From NCBI GenBank assembly GCA_016214125.1, contig JACRPC010000018.1, positions 62,001 to 126,000 of the forward strand: a DNA stretch of 64,000 bases, read 5' to 3'. Origin of the DNA: Rhodospirillales bacterium. Its GTDB lineage: Bacteria; Pseudomonadota; Alphaproteobacteria; Rhodospirillales; WMHbin7. The notes below the pieces were generated by a model. It did not search any database. It saw nothing but the letters and a program-made list of their open reading frames with translations, and was not told the DNA's origin. The position numbers were made by a program, and so were the translations under genes. Shown one piece after another: positions 42,048 to 50,105 of this stretch (the stretch's first letter is position 1; each line of letters starts with the position of its first letter).

Positions 42048-43605
42048 GGGCCGCCTCCTTCTTGGGCGGCGCGACCGCCGACGCCTCCAGCGCGGCAAGA
42101 TCGGCGCGGAAGGCCGCCATTTCGGCCTTGAGCTTGTTGGGCTGGTCGGGCGAGGCCCAGGCGGTGCGCACCCGTTCGCGCGGCACCCGGTCGCGCAAGG
42201 CCGGCTCGCGGGCGCCGGTCATGCGGGCGTCGGTCCAGCGCGGCCCCAGGCGGTGGAAGCAGTCGCCCGGACGGCAGCCGGTGAGCAAGACGCCATCGGC
42301 GCCGCCGTCGGAGAGAATGAAATCGACGAAGGGCGGCGGGATCATGCCGGTGCAAGGCACGGTGACGGAGGCCACGCCCTCGCCTTCCAGGCTGGCGGCG
42401 TCGACGCCATGCTCGCAGCCGAAGACGATCACCGTGGCCGGGCCGCCATTCAACCGGTCCATCGCCGCCACCACCTTTTCCTTGAGCGCCACCAGCGGCA
42501 AGCCGGGCAGATCGATGCCAGTCGCCAGTTGGGCGGCGCTGCGGAACGGCGTCGAGGTCGGGCAGGAGCCGACGCAGATGCCGCAGGCGGTGCAGATGTC
42601 GGGGTCGACTTTGGCCTCGCGGGCAAAGGGGCGGCCGTCGGTGCGGTTGATCATCACCACCGCGCCGAACGGACAATCGAGCGTGCAGCGCGTGCAGCCA
42701 TTGCATTGATCGAGATGGACCTCGGCCGCCGCCGGCCGCTTCTTGAATTGCAGCCAGGGCATGACGAACAGCGCCACCGCCACCACCGCCACCAGGGCCC
42801 ACAGCTTCGCCGGCCCCCAGTTATCGAACACCGGGTAGAGGAACATGTAGAACCAATCGAGGTTGAGGACCGCCGGCTCGACGCCAAGATCGGCCGGGCC
42901 GTGGCTGGTGGCCGGAAAAACGAAGGACAGCGCCAACAGCATCAGGAAGGTACCCCAAGCCAAGAGCTTGGGCGGATTCACGCCCGGCCGGCTGATGCGG
43001 ATGATGTGGACGAACATCACGATGAGCAGGAACAGCGGCACGAAGATGTGGATGAAGATCAGAAGCGTGAAAAAGCGGTCGGTGAGGAAGCCTCGGAACA
43101 GGAAGTTGCGCGCGGTCGATTCGCCGAAGATGCCGAACCAATCCACCCATTCGAGCGAGCCCACCGCCAGATACTGGGCCAGCATGTCCCAAACCAGCCA
43201 ATAGCCGGTGATGCCCGAGGTGAACAGGAAGGCCAAGAGCGGCACGCCGGTGATCCAGGCGAACCAGCGCGCGCCCGAGAATCGGTCGAAGGCGAATTCA
43301 CGGGTGAGATGGACCATCGTAGTGACCACCATGGCGTCCGAGCCGTAGCGGTGCAGGCTGCGCATCACACCCGAGAAGTACCATTGCTCATGGGTGATCT
43401 TCTCGACCGATTGATAGACGGTGGCGACGCTGGTCTCGTAGGGGATGAACAGGTAAAGGCCGGTGGCGGCGACGATCCAGAAGAAGAAGAAGGTGAGCGC
43501 GCCCAGGTGATAGAGCGGGTTGGCGCCCGGCCCGACCAGCCAATCGACCCCGCTTTCCAAGCGCAAGAAGATGGGGCGCAGCAGGCTTTGCAAGGGCTTG
43601 AACAA
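42040..43605 (-). CDS. cytochrome b - 2x[4Fe-4S] ferredoxin - MvhD-like fusion protein
   Basis: A 521-residue fusion. Residues 1-285 are a cytochrome b/b6-type membrane domain with two bis-histidine haem pairs (His85/His186 and His99/His200, each pair of helices spaced 14). Residues 300-350 are a two-cluster ferredoxin (Cys301, 304, 307, 311 and Cys338, 341, 344, 348). Residues 390-455 resemble the MvhD/FrhD hydrogenase-delta domain (FGCEHG, VPCTGM, GCRPGDC). It would pass electrons between quinol and a soluble iron-sulfur partner. An FNR/DNR box precedes it, and it lies beside a heme-copper enzyme operon, so it may feed that enzyme. No exact equivalent comes to mind. Confidence 0.85.
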   Translation of the reverse strand: MFKPLQSLLRPIFLRLESGVDWLVGPGANPLYHLGALTFFFFWIVAATGLYLFIPYETSVATVYQSVEKITHEQWYFSGVMRSLHRYGSDAMVVTTMVHLTREFAFDRFSGARWFAWITGVPLLAFLFTSGITGYWLVWDMLAQYLAVGSLEWVDWFGIFGESTARNFLFRGFLTDRFFTLLIFIHIFVPLFLLIVMFVHIIRISRPGVNPPKLLAWGTFLMLLALSFVFPATSHGPADLGVEPAVLNLDWFYMFLYPVFDNWGPAKLWALVAVVAVALFVMPWLQFKKRPAAAEVHLDQCNGCTRCTLDCPFGAVVMINRTDGRPFAREAKVDPDICTACGICVGSCPTSTPFRSAAQLATGIDLPGLPLVALKEKVVAAMDRLNGGPATVIVFGCEHGVDAASLEGEGVASVTVPCTGMIPPPFVDFILSDGGADGVLLTGCRPGDCFHRLGPRWTDARMTGAREPALRDRVPRERVRTAWASPDQPNKLKAEMAAFRADLAALEASAVAPPKKEAAHA

Positions 43606-43683
43606 CGGGCTCTCCTTCGGTCGATCGCTTGCGCCCTGGGGCGGATCGCGCCTGTATATTCGATTTCTCTAACCTAAAGCGCT

Positions 43684-43697
43684 TTGACTGTCATCAA
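43684..43697. promoter_or_regulatory. FNR/DNR-like box upstream of the cytochrome b fusion gene
   Basis: TTGAC-TGTC-ATCAA, one base off the perfect FNR/DNR consensus. It lies 79 bases upstream of the start of the cytochrome b-ferredoxin-MvhD gene on the minus strand, in the 173-base gap behind the SCO gene. The distance allows a class II-like promoter with its start about 40 bases closer to the gene. Confidence 0.7.
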
Positions 43698-43778
43698 GTT
43701 ATCGATGCGTAGTTTGCAAAGCTGGCCTGCTATTCGTCCTTGATCCTGAGCAAGACAGTCGGCTTTTTCTGGAAAGCC

Positions 43779-44591
43779 TTAAGCCGAGCGCTTGCGCCTG
43801 TTGATCCGCCATAGAAAGATACCGGCCAAAATAACCGAGCTGGCCGCCATGAAAATCTCGATGAAGATGGCGAAGCTGAAGCGGTAGCCGTCGGTGGCCG
43901 GATCGTAGATGGTGCAGAACAGCCGCACCCGATCGACCAGGCTTTCGACGCTGGAAAAGGCCGCCACCGCGCGGCCCAGCACCAGATCCTTCAAGGGTTC
44001 GACCAGAAGCGGCGTCTCGAAGGTGTCGCCATAGATTTGCACATGCACCCGGCCTTCCTTATCCAGGATGGTGGTCTGGGTGAGATGGTCGAAGCCCCGA
44101 GGCGAGGCCCAGAAGATGAAGCCCAACTCTTCGGCCAGGACCGAGAGCGTCACCGGATCGGTGGAAAGGAATTCCCAGCCCTCCATCGAAACGCCCTGGC
44201 TCTTGGCGAAGAGGCGCATGGCCTCGGGCGTGTCCTTGGCAGTGTCGAAGCCGATGCTGACCACCCGAAAGCCCTCGGGCCCCAGGGCGGCGCGGGCTTT
44301 GCCTATCGCCTTGGCCAGCGTCTGGGTGATGGTGGGGCAGGTCTGGTAGCAACTGGAATAGACCAGGCTGATCACCAAAGGCTTGCCGCGATAATCGCCG
44401 AGCGTGACGGCGCGGCCGCCGGCTTCGACCAGTCGGTGCGCGGGCGAGGGAAGACGGCCGATCGCCGCCTGGCTTACCCGCAGCGCCTCCTTGGGATCGA
44501 GCGGACCCTGGCTCGCCGCGAACGCGCCGGCGCCCGGCAAGCCGAGAAGGATAAGAAAGAGGATGAGAAGAAAAGAAGGGGCCCGCCGCAT
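43779..44591 (-). CDS. SCO1/SenC copper chaperone
   Basis: A 270-residue membrane-anchored thioredoxin-fold protein that loads copper into the CuA centre of oxidase subunit II. The copper-binding CxxxC is SSCYQTCP and the distal histidine is in GFDHLTQTT. There is an N-terminal signal-anchor (MRRAPSFLLILFLILL) and a second, C-terminal transmembrane helix (FIEIFMAASSVILAGIFLW), which is unusual for the family. I use the ATG at 44591; one at 44603 is possible. It follows the heme-copper enzyme genes, whose subunit II has a complete CuA site. Confidence 0.9.
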   Translation of the reverse strand: MRRAPSFLLILFLILLGLPGAGAFAASQGPLDPKEALRVSQAAIGRLPSPAHRLVEAGGRAVTLGDYRGKPLVISLVYSSCYQTCPTITQTLAKAIGKARAALGPEGFRVVSIGFDTAKDTPEAMRLFAKSQGVSMEGWEFLSTDPVTLSVLAEELGFIFWASPRGFDHLTQTTILDKEGRVHVQIYGDTFETPLLVEPLKDLVLGRAVAAFSSVESLVDRVRLFCTIYDPATDGYRFSFAIFIEIFMAASSVILAGIFLWRINRRKRSA

Positions 44592-44671
44592 GATGGCCGC
44601 CATCCTGACAAGAGGGCGATCCAAACGCAAGGCGGGCCACAAAGTCGATCGGTAAGAGTAGGCGTTACGCA

Positions 44672-44720
44672 AACAAAAATGGGGGACGGACAGTGAGGAG
44701 GGGAAGTCCGTCCGTCCCCC
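44672..44720 (-). terminator. intrinsic terminator of the heme-copper enzyme operon
   Basis: GGGGGACGGAC (44681-44691) pairs perfectly with GTCCGTCCCCC (44710-44720) around an 18-base loop. On the minus strand the stem is followed by ATTTTTGTTT. It lies 10 bases after the subunit I stop and before the SCO gene, which would therefore depend on read-through or its own promoter. Confidence 0.8.
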
Positions 44721-44729
44721 TGAATTTCG

Positions 44730-46412
44730 TCAGCTGAGACCCCACGTGGAGGCCAAGTATTTCCAGTTGACGAAATAGTACAGAACGAAGGCGATGAGGA
44801 AGACCATCGCCAACGTGAAGGTTCCGGGCACCGTGAAGGTGCCGGCATCGCCATGGCTGGCCACCGCCGGCTTGGCGGCCCCAGCCGCCGGCGCCGGAGC
44901 GGGTTCCATGCTGAGCTTCTCGCCCCAAAGCAGCGAACCCACCGCCACCAGGCAGAACATGGCGCCGCCGATCACCGCCATGACGCCGAAGATGCCGGCC
45001 AAGCCCATCATCAGCCAGGCCGCTTGCGGGTGGTTGAACTTCAACGCCGCGTCGGTGAAGGCGATGTCCCAGTGACGGCGCGACACGCCCAGCGTGCCGG
45101 CCCCCATCATGAACAGGGCCGCCATGCCCATGCCGATGCCGAACACGTAAGGCTGCCACTTCGCCATGGTCGGGAAGGCGAGCGAGCGGCGGAACAGCGT
45201 CGGAATGAGGAAGTAGGTGAGCGCCATGAAGGCCAGCGTGGTGCCGGTCGCCACGGTGGCGTGGAAGTGACCGGGCACGTAGATGGTGTTGTGGATGATG
45301 ATGTTGATCTGCTCCACGCCCATGGTGACGCCCGAGATGCCGCCCAGGAAGCCGAACAAGATCAGCGACAGGAACATGCCGGAGAAGACCGGATTGCCCC
45401 AAGGCGCCTTACGCAGCCACTCGAACAAGCCCTTGTTGAAGCCCTTCTGGCGCTGGGCGGCTTCGATGCAGCCCGGAACCGTGAGGCCATGGATCATCGA
45501 CCCCAGCACGGCGAGGTACATCGCGTAGCTGGTGTTGAAGATCTTGTACTCGGACGACAGACCCGGCTCGACCAGAAGGTGGTGGGCCGAGGCGATCTGG
45601 AGGAAGAAGATGTAGAGCAGGAAGGCCATGCGGCTCACCTTCTCGGAGAGCGGCTTGGCGCCGAACAGGATGGCGGCGATCGCGTACCAGACCGCGATGT
45701 GCGCCGAGACGTTGATCTGCTGCGAGGAGTGGCCGAAGCCCCACCAGATGACCTTGTACATCAAGGGATCGATGTGGCTGATGTAGCCCACCGACCACAG
45801 GAAGGTCGGGATGAGGATGATGGCGCCCGACGCGATCGTGTAGATGGCGATGATGCAGGCCACCAGGGCCCCGAACACCACCAGCGGCAACGACCCCTCG
45901 TAGGTCTTCTCATCCTTGGCGATGACCAGCGTGCCCATGAAGATGAAGCAGGCGATCAGCGCCCCCACGGCGAAGAGGATGAGCCCCAGATAGAAGTGGG
46001 GCGCCGCCTGCATCGGAACGTAGGAGGTGAACATCACGCTCGAATTGCCCTGCAGCACCGCCACGGTGGTGATGAGGGTGCCGATCAGCATCAGCCAATA
46101 GCCCACCCAACCCCATTTGGGCGTCGCCAAGCGCGATTGAAGAAGCACGGTGCAGCAGAAATAGAGGACCGCCACTTCGAAGAAGACGATCCAGACCACC
46201 AAGATGAGCGCGCCGTGGGCGGTGAGCGCCATGTAGAACAGGTCGGCGGGCAGGAGGTGAACCTCCGGCCAGCGGGTGAGCACAACCAAGAGGCCGAACA
46301 GGCCGCCGATCAAGAGGAAGACGATCGCGGTGACCGCGTTCCACTTGATGAGTTTCTCGCCCTCGAGATGGACCTTGAGGCCCGTCACGGGGCAGGTGCG
46401 AAAGTCTGCCAT
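44730..46412 (-). CDS. heme-copper enzyme subunit I lacking the active-site tyrosine (NO-reductase-like)
   Basis: A 560-residue membrane protein with at least twelve helices. All six histidine ligands are visible: His66 and His384 (low-spin haem), His382 (high-spin haem), His228 and His277-278 (CuB). The oxygen-reductase HPEVY motif is GHSSQQ here, so Gln232 stands where the His-crosslinked tyrosine should be. That tyrosine is needed for oxygen reduction in A- and B-type oxidases, and NO reductases lack it. With a CuA subunit II this best fits the newer CuA-type NO reductases (for example eNOR-like). Neighbouring DNR regulators, DUF2249, NnrS-like and hemerythrin genes agree. An atypical oxidase is the alternative. 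Confidence 0.85.
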   Translation of the reverse strand: MADFRTCPVTGLKVHLEGEKLIKWNAVTAIVFLLIGGLFGLLVVLTRWPEVHLLPADLFYMALTAHGALILVVWIVFFEVAVLYFCCTVLLQSRLATPKWGWVGYWLMLIGTLITTVAVLQGNSSVMFTSYVPMQAAPHFYLGLILFAVGALIACFIFMGTLVIAKDEKTYEGSLPLVVFGALVACIIAIYTIASGAIILIPTFLWSVGYISHIDPLMYKVIWWGFGHSSQQINVSAHIAVWYAIAAILFGAKPLSEKVSRMAFLLYIFFLQIASAHHLLVEPGLSSEYKIFNTSYAMYLAVLGSMIHGLTVPGCIEAAQRQKGFNKGLFEWLRKAPWGNPVFSGMFLSLILFGFLGGISGVTMGVEQINIIIHNTIYVPGHFHATVATGTTLAFMALTYFLIPTLFRRSLAFPTMAKWQPYVFGIGMGMAALFMMGAGTLGVSRRHWDIAFTDAALKFNHPQAAWLMMGLAGIFGVMAVIGGAMFCLVAVGSLLWGEKLSMEPAPAPAAGAAKPAVASHGDAGTFTVPGTFTLAMVFLIAFVLYYFVNWKYLASTWGLS

Positions 46413-46426
46413 GATCCGATCCCCCC

Positions 46427-46966
46427 TTACTTCGTCACGTAGAGCTTGCCGAGCATCGTGTGATGGCCGATGCCGCAGAACTCGTTGCAGATGATGCCGT
46501 ATTCACCCGCCGCGTTCGGCGTCACCGTCACCACCATCTCGATGCCGGGATGGACCTGCAGGTTGATGTTGGCCGGCTGGAGCGAGAAGCCGTGCTGCCA
46601 ATCGAGCGAGGAGAGGTGCAGACGGTAGCTCTTGCCGTTCTCAAGCTCGAGGATCGGGTACCATTCCCAGAGCCGGGCCAGCAGATAGACGTCGGAGCCC
46701 GCCGGCGGATGGACGACCGGCTGGTTGTTGCCCTTCTCCTGGCGCACGGTGTACTTAGCCACCATCGCCTCGACCTTCTTGGCGTAGGCGTCGGGCTGGA
46801 TGCGGTAGGCCTCGTTCGACACGTTCTGCTTTCCGTAAACGTGCCAGACCGGCATCATGAAGAACATGATCAGCGCCCAGATGAGCGCCAGGGTGACCCA
46901 GAGAATCTCGGCCTTTTCGACCGGCTCGTTCCACCAGATCTTGTTGGCGGGAGGTGTGAGCGACAT
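46427..46966 (-). CDS. heme-copper enzyme subunit II with CuA site
   Basis: A 179-residue subunit with a single N-terminal transmembrane helix (about 20-40) and a periplasmic cupredoxin domain. The CuA ligands are complete: His125 (DWQHGF), Cys160, Glu162, Cys164, His168 and Met171 (CNEFCGIGHHTM). It receives electrons from a cytochrome c or cupredoxin and passes them to subunit I. It lacks the second N-terminal helix of A-type subunit II, a B-type-like trait. It lies between the 50-residue subunit and subunit I genes, 14 bases from the latter. Confidence 0.92.
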   Translation of the reverse strand: MSLTPPANKIWWNEPVEKAEILWVTLALIWALIMFFMMPVWHVYGKQNVSNEAYRIQPDAYAKKVEAMVAKYTVRQEKGNNQPVVHPPAGSDVYLLARLWEWYPILELENGKSYRLHLSSLDWQHGFSLQPANINLQVHPGIEMVVTVTPNAAGEYGIICNEFCGIGHHTMLGKLYVTK

Positions 46967-46978
46967 GGTGATTCCCCC

Positions 46979-47131
46979 CTACTTCGCCACCGGGAGCTGG
47001 GCGACTTCCATAATCCCCCAGATCGTGTAGGACACAGTCGGCACGGTGACACCGATGAACAGCAGCAGGAACGGGTTGTCCAGAATCCGCTGCATGACCG
47101 GGATGCGCTCGCCTTGAGATGAACTGCTCAT
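46979..47131 (-). CDS. 50-residue single-helix membrane subunit of the heme-copper enzyme
   Basis: A short gene easily missed: 50 residues, ATG at 47131, stop 12 bases before the subunit II start. After a polar N-terminus and DNPF comes one transmembrane helix (FLLLFIGVTVPTVSYTIWGI), then a short tail. Single-helix small subunits of this kind accompany B-type and related heme-copper enzymes (subunit IIa). Being first in the operon directly before subunits II and I, it is almost certainly translated. Its function would be structural. Confidence 0.8.
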   Translation of the reverse strand: MSSSSQGERIPVMQRILDNPFLLLFIGVTVPTVSYTIWGIMEVAQLPVAK

Positions 47132-47370
47132 GTTTCTTCACTCCCCACGTTGTCGCCGCCAATAAGTCACGGGTCGCGCCCGCCCCCTGGTGGCGAGCCA
47201 GGGGCGTAGAAGAACATTCCCACACTGGGTTCAGCCTTATCTTTGGTCAAGTTTCTTTTTAAGTTAGGTTTTTAGAATATTTGTTCTGTTATAAGTCGTT
47301 AACGCAGGGCTCTGGCCGTTTTGGCGATCATCCTGTAAGAGAAATCCTCAACCGATCTCGGAAAATAAGA
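47132..47370. promoter_or_regulatory. divergent leader of the heme-copper enzyme operon with DNR-like box
   Basis: These 239 bases separate the operon from the ChbG-type gene. TTATCTTTGGTCAA at 47237-47250 (minus strand TTGAC-N4-GATAA) lies within GCCTTATCNNNGGTCAAG, the pattern shared with the site at 39779-39796. It is about 107 bases ahead of the 50-residue subunit start. The stretch 47251-47300 is AT-rich. No -35/-10 pair is assigned with confidence. Confidence 0.5.
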
Positions 47371-48228
47371 ATGCCCGCCAATCCCTTGCGCCCGATTCGG
47401 CTGATCGCCGACGATTACGCCCTGGCCCCCGGAGTAAGCCTCGCCATCATCGAATTGGCGGAAATGGGTCGGCTTTCCGGCACCGGAGCAATGACGATTT
47501 CCCCCTTCTGGGTTGAGCATGCGGATTGGATTCGCTCCTTGGCGGATCGAGTCGCCATCGGACTGCATTTCACCTTGACCGACCGGCCACCCTTGGGGCC
47601 GATGCCCCGTCTGGCACCGCTAGGGCGTCTGCCGAGTCTCGCCTCCCTTCTTCTCAAGGCGCATGTGGGTCGGATCGAGCCGGGCGAAATCGGCGCCGAA
47701 CTCGATCGCCAGATCGATGCCTTCGAGCGGGCGTTGGGCCGGAGCCCCGCTTTTCTCGACGGCCATCAGCATGTGCATGTGTTGCCGGGTGTGCGCGAGC
47801 CGGTGCTGGCGGCGCTACGCGGTCGGCTCAAGGGGGCTTGGCTGCGCGACGTCACCTTGGACCCCCGCGCCCTTCTTCAAGGTCCGGCGCCGGCCAAGGC
47901 GGCCTTGATCGCCGCGCTGGGGTTGGGCCTGGCCTGGGCGGCGCACGCCCACAACATTCCGATGAACCGGGGCTTTCGCGGCATCCATGATTTTTCCGGC
48001 CGGGTGCCTTATCCGGTCCTGTTCCGCCGCTTCCTGGCCGGCCTGCCGGCCGGCGGCCTGGTGATGTGCCATCCCGGCCGGGTGGACGACGCGCTCCGGC
48101 AGGCCGATCCGCTCACCCACGGGCGCGAGGCGGAACTGGCCTTCTTTCTTTCCCAGGATTTTCCGAAGGCCCTGGCCGAAATGGGTGTCGCCATCGAATC
48201 CCTTTCCAGCCCGCCGCCGATTGGTTAA
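47371..48228 (+). CDS. ChbG/HpnK-family (YdjC-like) carbohydrate deacetylase
   Basis: A 285-residue protein of the YdjC-like fold, whose members remove acetyl groups from N-acetylated sugars, including hopanoid and chito-oligosaccharide substrates. The metal-binding signatures are LIADDYALAPG near the N-terminus, GLHFTLTD, and DGHQHVHVLPG in the middle. I chose the ATG at 47371 so that the fold starts immediately; a frame from 47281 adds residues without support. The GNAT gene follows 12 bases later. The exact substrate is unknown. Confidence 0.85.
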   Translation: MPANPLRPIRLIADDYALAPGVSLAIIELAEMGRLSGTGAMTISPFWVEHADWIRSLADRVAIGLHFTLTDRPPLGPMPRLAPLGRLPSLASLLLKAHVGRIEPGEIGAELDRQIDAFERALGRSPAFLDGHQHVHVLPGVREPVLAALRGRLKGAWLRDVTLDPRALLQGPAPAKAALIAALGLGLAWAAHAHNIPMNRGFRGIHDFSGRVPYPVLFRRFLAGLPAGGLVMCHPGRVDDALRQADPLTHGREAELAFFLSQDFPKALAEMGVAIESLSSPPPIG

Positions 48229-48240
48229 CCTCGCCGCCCC

Positions 48241-48774
48241 ATGAGCCAGGCCAACCTTCTCATCCGCCCCGCCGCCGAAGGCGATCTCGACGCCGTGCGG
48301 GCGATCTACGCCCACCATGTCGCCACCTCGACCGGCACGTTTGAAATCACGCCCCCCGATCGGGCCGAGATGGCCAGGCGCAAGGCCGAGGTGGCGGCGC
48401 GCGGTCTGCCTTTCCTGATCGCGGTGGCCGACGGCGCCATCGCCGGCTACGCCTACGCCAACCTCTACCGCACCCGCGAGGCCTACCGCTTCACCGTCGA
48501 GGATTCGGTCTATGTGGCGCCCGACCGGCTGCGCCAGGGTGTCGGCAACCGCCTGCTCGCAAGGCTGATCGAGGACAGCGCCAAGGCCGGCGCCCGCCAG
48601 ATGGTGGCGGTGATCGGCGGCTCCGACAATGCGGGTTCGATTCGCCTGCACGAGCGGCAGGGCTTCGTCCGGGTGGGGCTTCTGGCGGCGGCCGGCTTCA
48701 AGTTCGGCCGCTGGTGCGACAGCGTGCTCATGCAACGCCCGCTGGGCGAGGGCGATTCCACCCTTCCGGACTAA
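48241..48774 (+). CDS. GNAT N-acetyltransferase, phosphinothricin-acetyltransferase-like
   Basis: A 177-residue acetyl-CoA-dependent acetyltransferase. The N-terminus (LIRPAAEGDLDAVRAIYAHH, TSTGTFEI) and VEDSVYVAPDRLRQGVGNRLLARLIE with the acetyl-CoA loop RQGVGN are typical of the Pat/YncA group that modifies phosphinothricin, methionine sulfone and similar amino-acid analogues. It is probably co-transcribed with the deacetylase gene. Its stop codon is immediately followed by the stop of the 42-residue gene on the other strand. Confidence 0.9.
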   Translation: MSQANLLIRPAAEGDLDAVRAIYAHHVATSTGTFEITPPDRAEMARRKAEVAARGLPFLIAVADGAIAGYAYANLYRTREAYRFTVEDSVYVAPDRLRQGVGNRLLARLIEDSAKAGARQMVAVIGGSDNAGSIRLHERQGFVRVGLLAAAGFKFGRWCDSVLMQRPLGEGDSTLPD

Positions 48775-48903
48775 TCAGAAACAGCCCACCCAGGTCAAAT
48801 CGAGCAGGATCGCCGGGCCGCGCTTGGCCCACAGCACCAGCGCGCCCACCAGCACCAGGCCGAAGCCGCCCGTCCAAAGCAGATGCGCGCCCGCCCGGTT
48901 CAT
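48775..48903 (-). CDS. 42-residue single-helix membrane protein
   Basis: A short gene coupled to the MFS gene by an ATGA overlap (start ATG 48903, MFS stop 48900-48902). It encodes 42 residues: a polar start (MNRAGAHLLW), one transmembrane helix (GGFGLVLVGALVLW), then a tail rich in hydrophobic residues ending in Cys-Phe. The overlap, length and hydrophobic pattern suggest a real small protein, possibly an accessory of the transporter. No family is recognised. Confidence 0.6.
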   Translation of the reverse strand: MNRAGAHLLWTGGFGLVLVGALVLWAKRGPAILLDLTWVGCF

Positions 48904-50105
48904 GCCGAGGCCGTCGCCGGCTTGGCGGCCAGCCGCGCCATCGGCTGGTCGGCGATCGGCAGATGCACCAGGCCCGAGAACAGGCCCAGCGCCACCGAGA
49001 ACCACCACATCGCCTGGTAGGAGCCGGTGAGATCGAAGAGATAGCCGCCCATCCAGGCGCCGAAGAAGCTGCCCACCTGATGCGACAGGAAGACGACGCC
49101 ATAGAGGGTCGACATGTAGGTCAGGCCAAAGATCTGCGCCACCAGCCCGCTGGTGAGCGGCACGGTGCCCAGCCACAGGAAGCCCAGCGCCCCGCCGAAG
49201 ATCAGCACCGAAGCGTTGGAAAGCGGCGCCAGGATGAAGCACAGGAACACCACCGCCCGCAGCGTGTAGAGAATCGAGAGCAGCCATTTCTTCCGATAGC
49301 GGCCGCCCAGCCAGCCCCAGACATAGGAGCCGGCGATGTTGAAGAGGCCGATGGTGGCCAGCGTCCAGGCGCCCAGCCAGGATGGCATCGCCTTGTCGGC
49401 CAGGTAGGCGGGCAGATGGGTGGCGACGAAGGCAACGTGGAAGCCGCAGACGAAGAAGCCGGCCACCATGAGCTGGTAGCCGCGGTGGGTGAAGGCCTCG
49501 CCCAACGCGCCTTTCATCGACTGGCCGGTGGTGTTTTGGACGCCAATGAATCCGGCAATGCCGCGCGACAGCGGTACCATCAGGAAGGCGGTGCCGGCCA
49601 GAACGAACAGGGCGATCTGCCAGCCCCAACTGTCGAGCAGCAGATGGCCGTAGGGCACCACCGCGAACTGGCCGAAGGAGCCGCCGGCAGTAACGATGCC
49701 CAAGGCGACGCTGCGCTTTTCCGGAGGCGTGACGCGGCCGACCGCGCCCAGCACCGCCGAAAAGCCGGTAAAGCCCAGCCCGATGCCGATGAAGAAATTG
49801 GCGAAGGTGAGCGTGCCACCGCCCGTGCTCAGGCCCATCACCGCCAGGCCGATCATGTAGAGCAGGCCGCCGATCACCCCCACCCGGCCGGTGCCGTAGC
49901 GATCCGCCATCGCACCCGCGAAAGGCGCCGCGAGGCCCCACAGCAGATTCTGGATGGCGATGCCGAACCCGAAGACCTCGCGCCCGATCTCGAGATCAAG
50001 GCTGATCGGCTTCAAGAACAGGCCCATGGTCTGGCGCAGGCCGGTGGCCAGGGTCAGAATCAAGGCGCCGCAGATGATGACGGTCCACATCGAGGGCTTT
50101 TTCAT
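48900..50105 (-). CDS. MFS transporter, oxalate/formate antiporter-like
   Basis: A 401-residue inner-membrane protein with about twelve helices. The loop after helix 2 (GAMADRYGTGRVGVIG) carries the MFS signature; LRQTMGLFLKPISLDL and SVALGIVTAGGSFGQFAVVP resemble the monocarboxylate/OFA branch of the superfamily. The ATG at 50105 starts MKKPSMWTVII; a longer frame lacks support. It is followed by an overlapping 42-residue gene. Substrate not determined. Confidence 0.85.
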   Translation of the reverse strand: MKKPSMWTVIICGALILTLATGLRQTMGLFLKPISLDLEIGREVFGFGIAIQNLLWGLAAPFAGAMADRYGTGRVGVIGGLLYMIGLAVMGLSTGGGTLTFANFFIGIGLGFTGFSAVLGAVGRVTPPEKRSVALGIVTAGGSFGQFAVVPYGHLLLDSWGWQIALFVLAGTAFLMVPLSRGIAGFIGVQNTTGQSMKGALGEAFTHRGYQLMVAGFFVCGFHVAFVATHLPAYLADKAMPSWLGAWTLATIGLFNIAGSYVWGWLGGRYRKKWLLSILYTLRAVVFLCFILAPLSNASVLIFGGALGFLWLGTVPLTSGLVAQIFGLTYMSTLYGVVFLSHQVGSFFGAWMGGYLFDLTGSYQAMWWFSVALGLFSGLVHLPIADQPMARLAAKPATASA

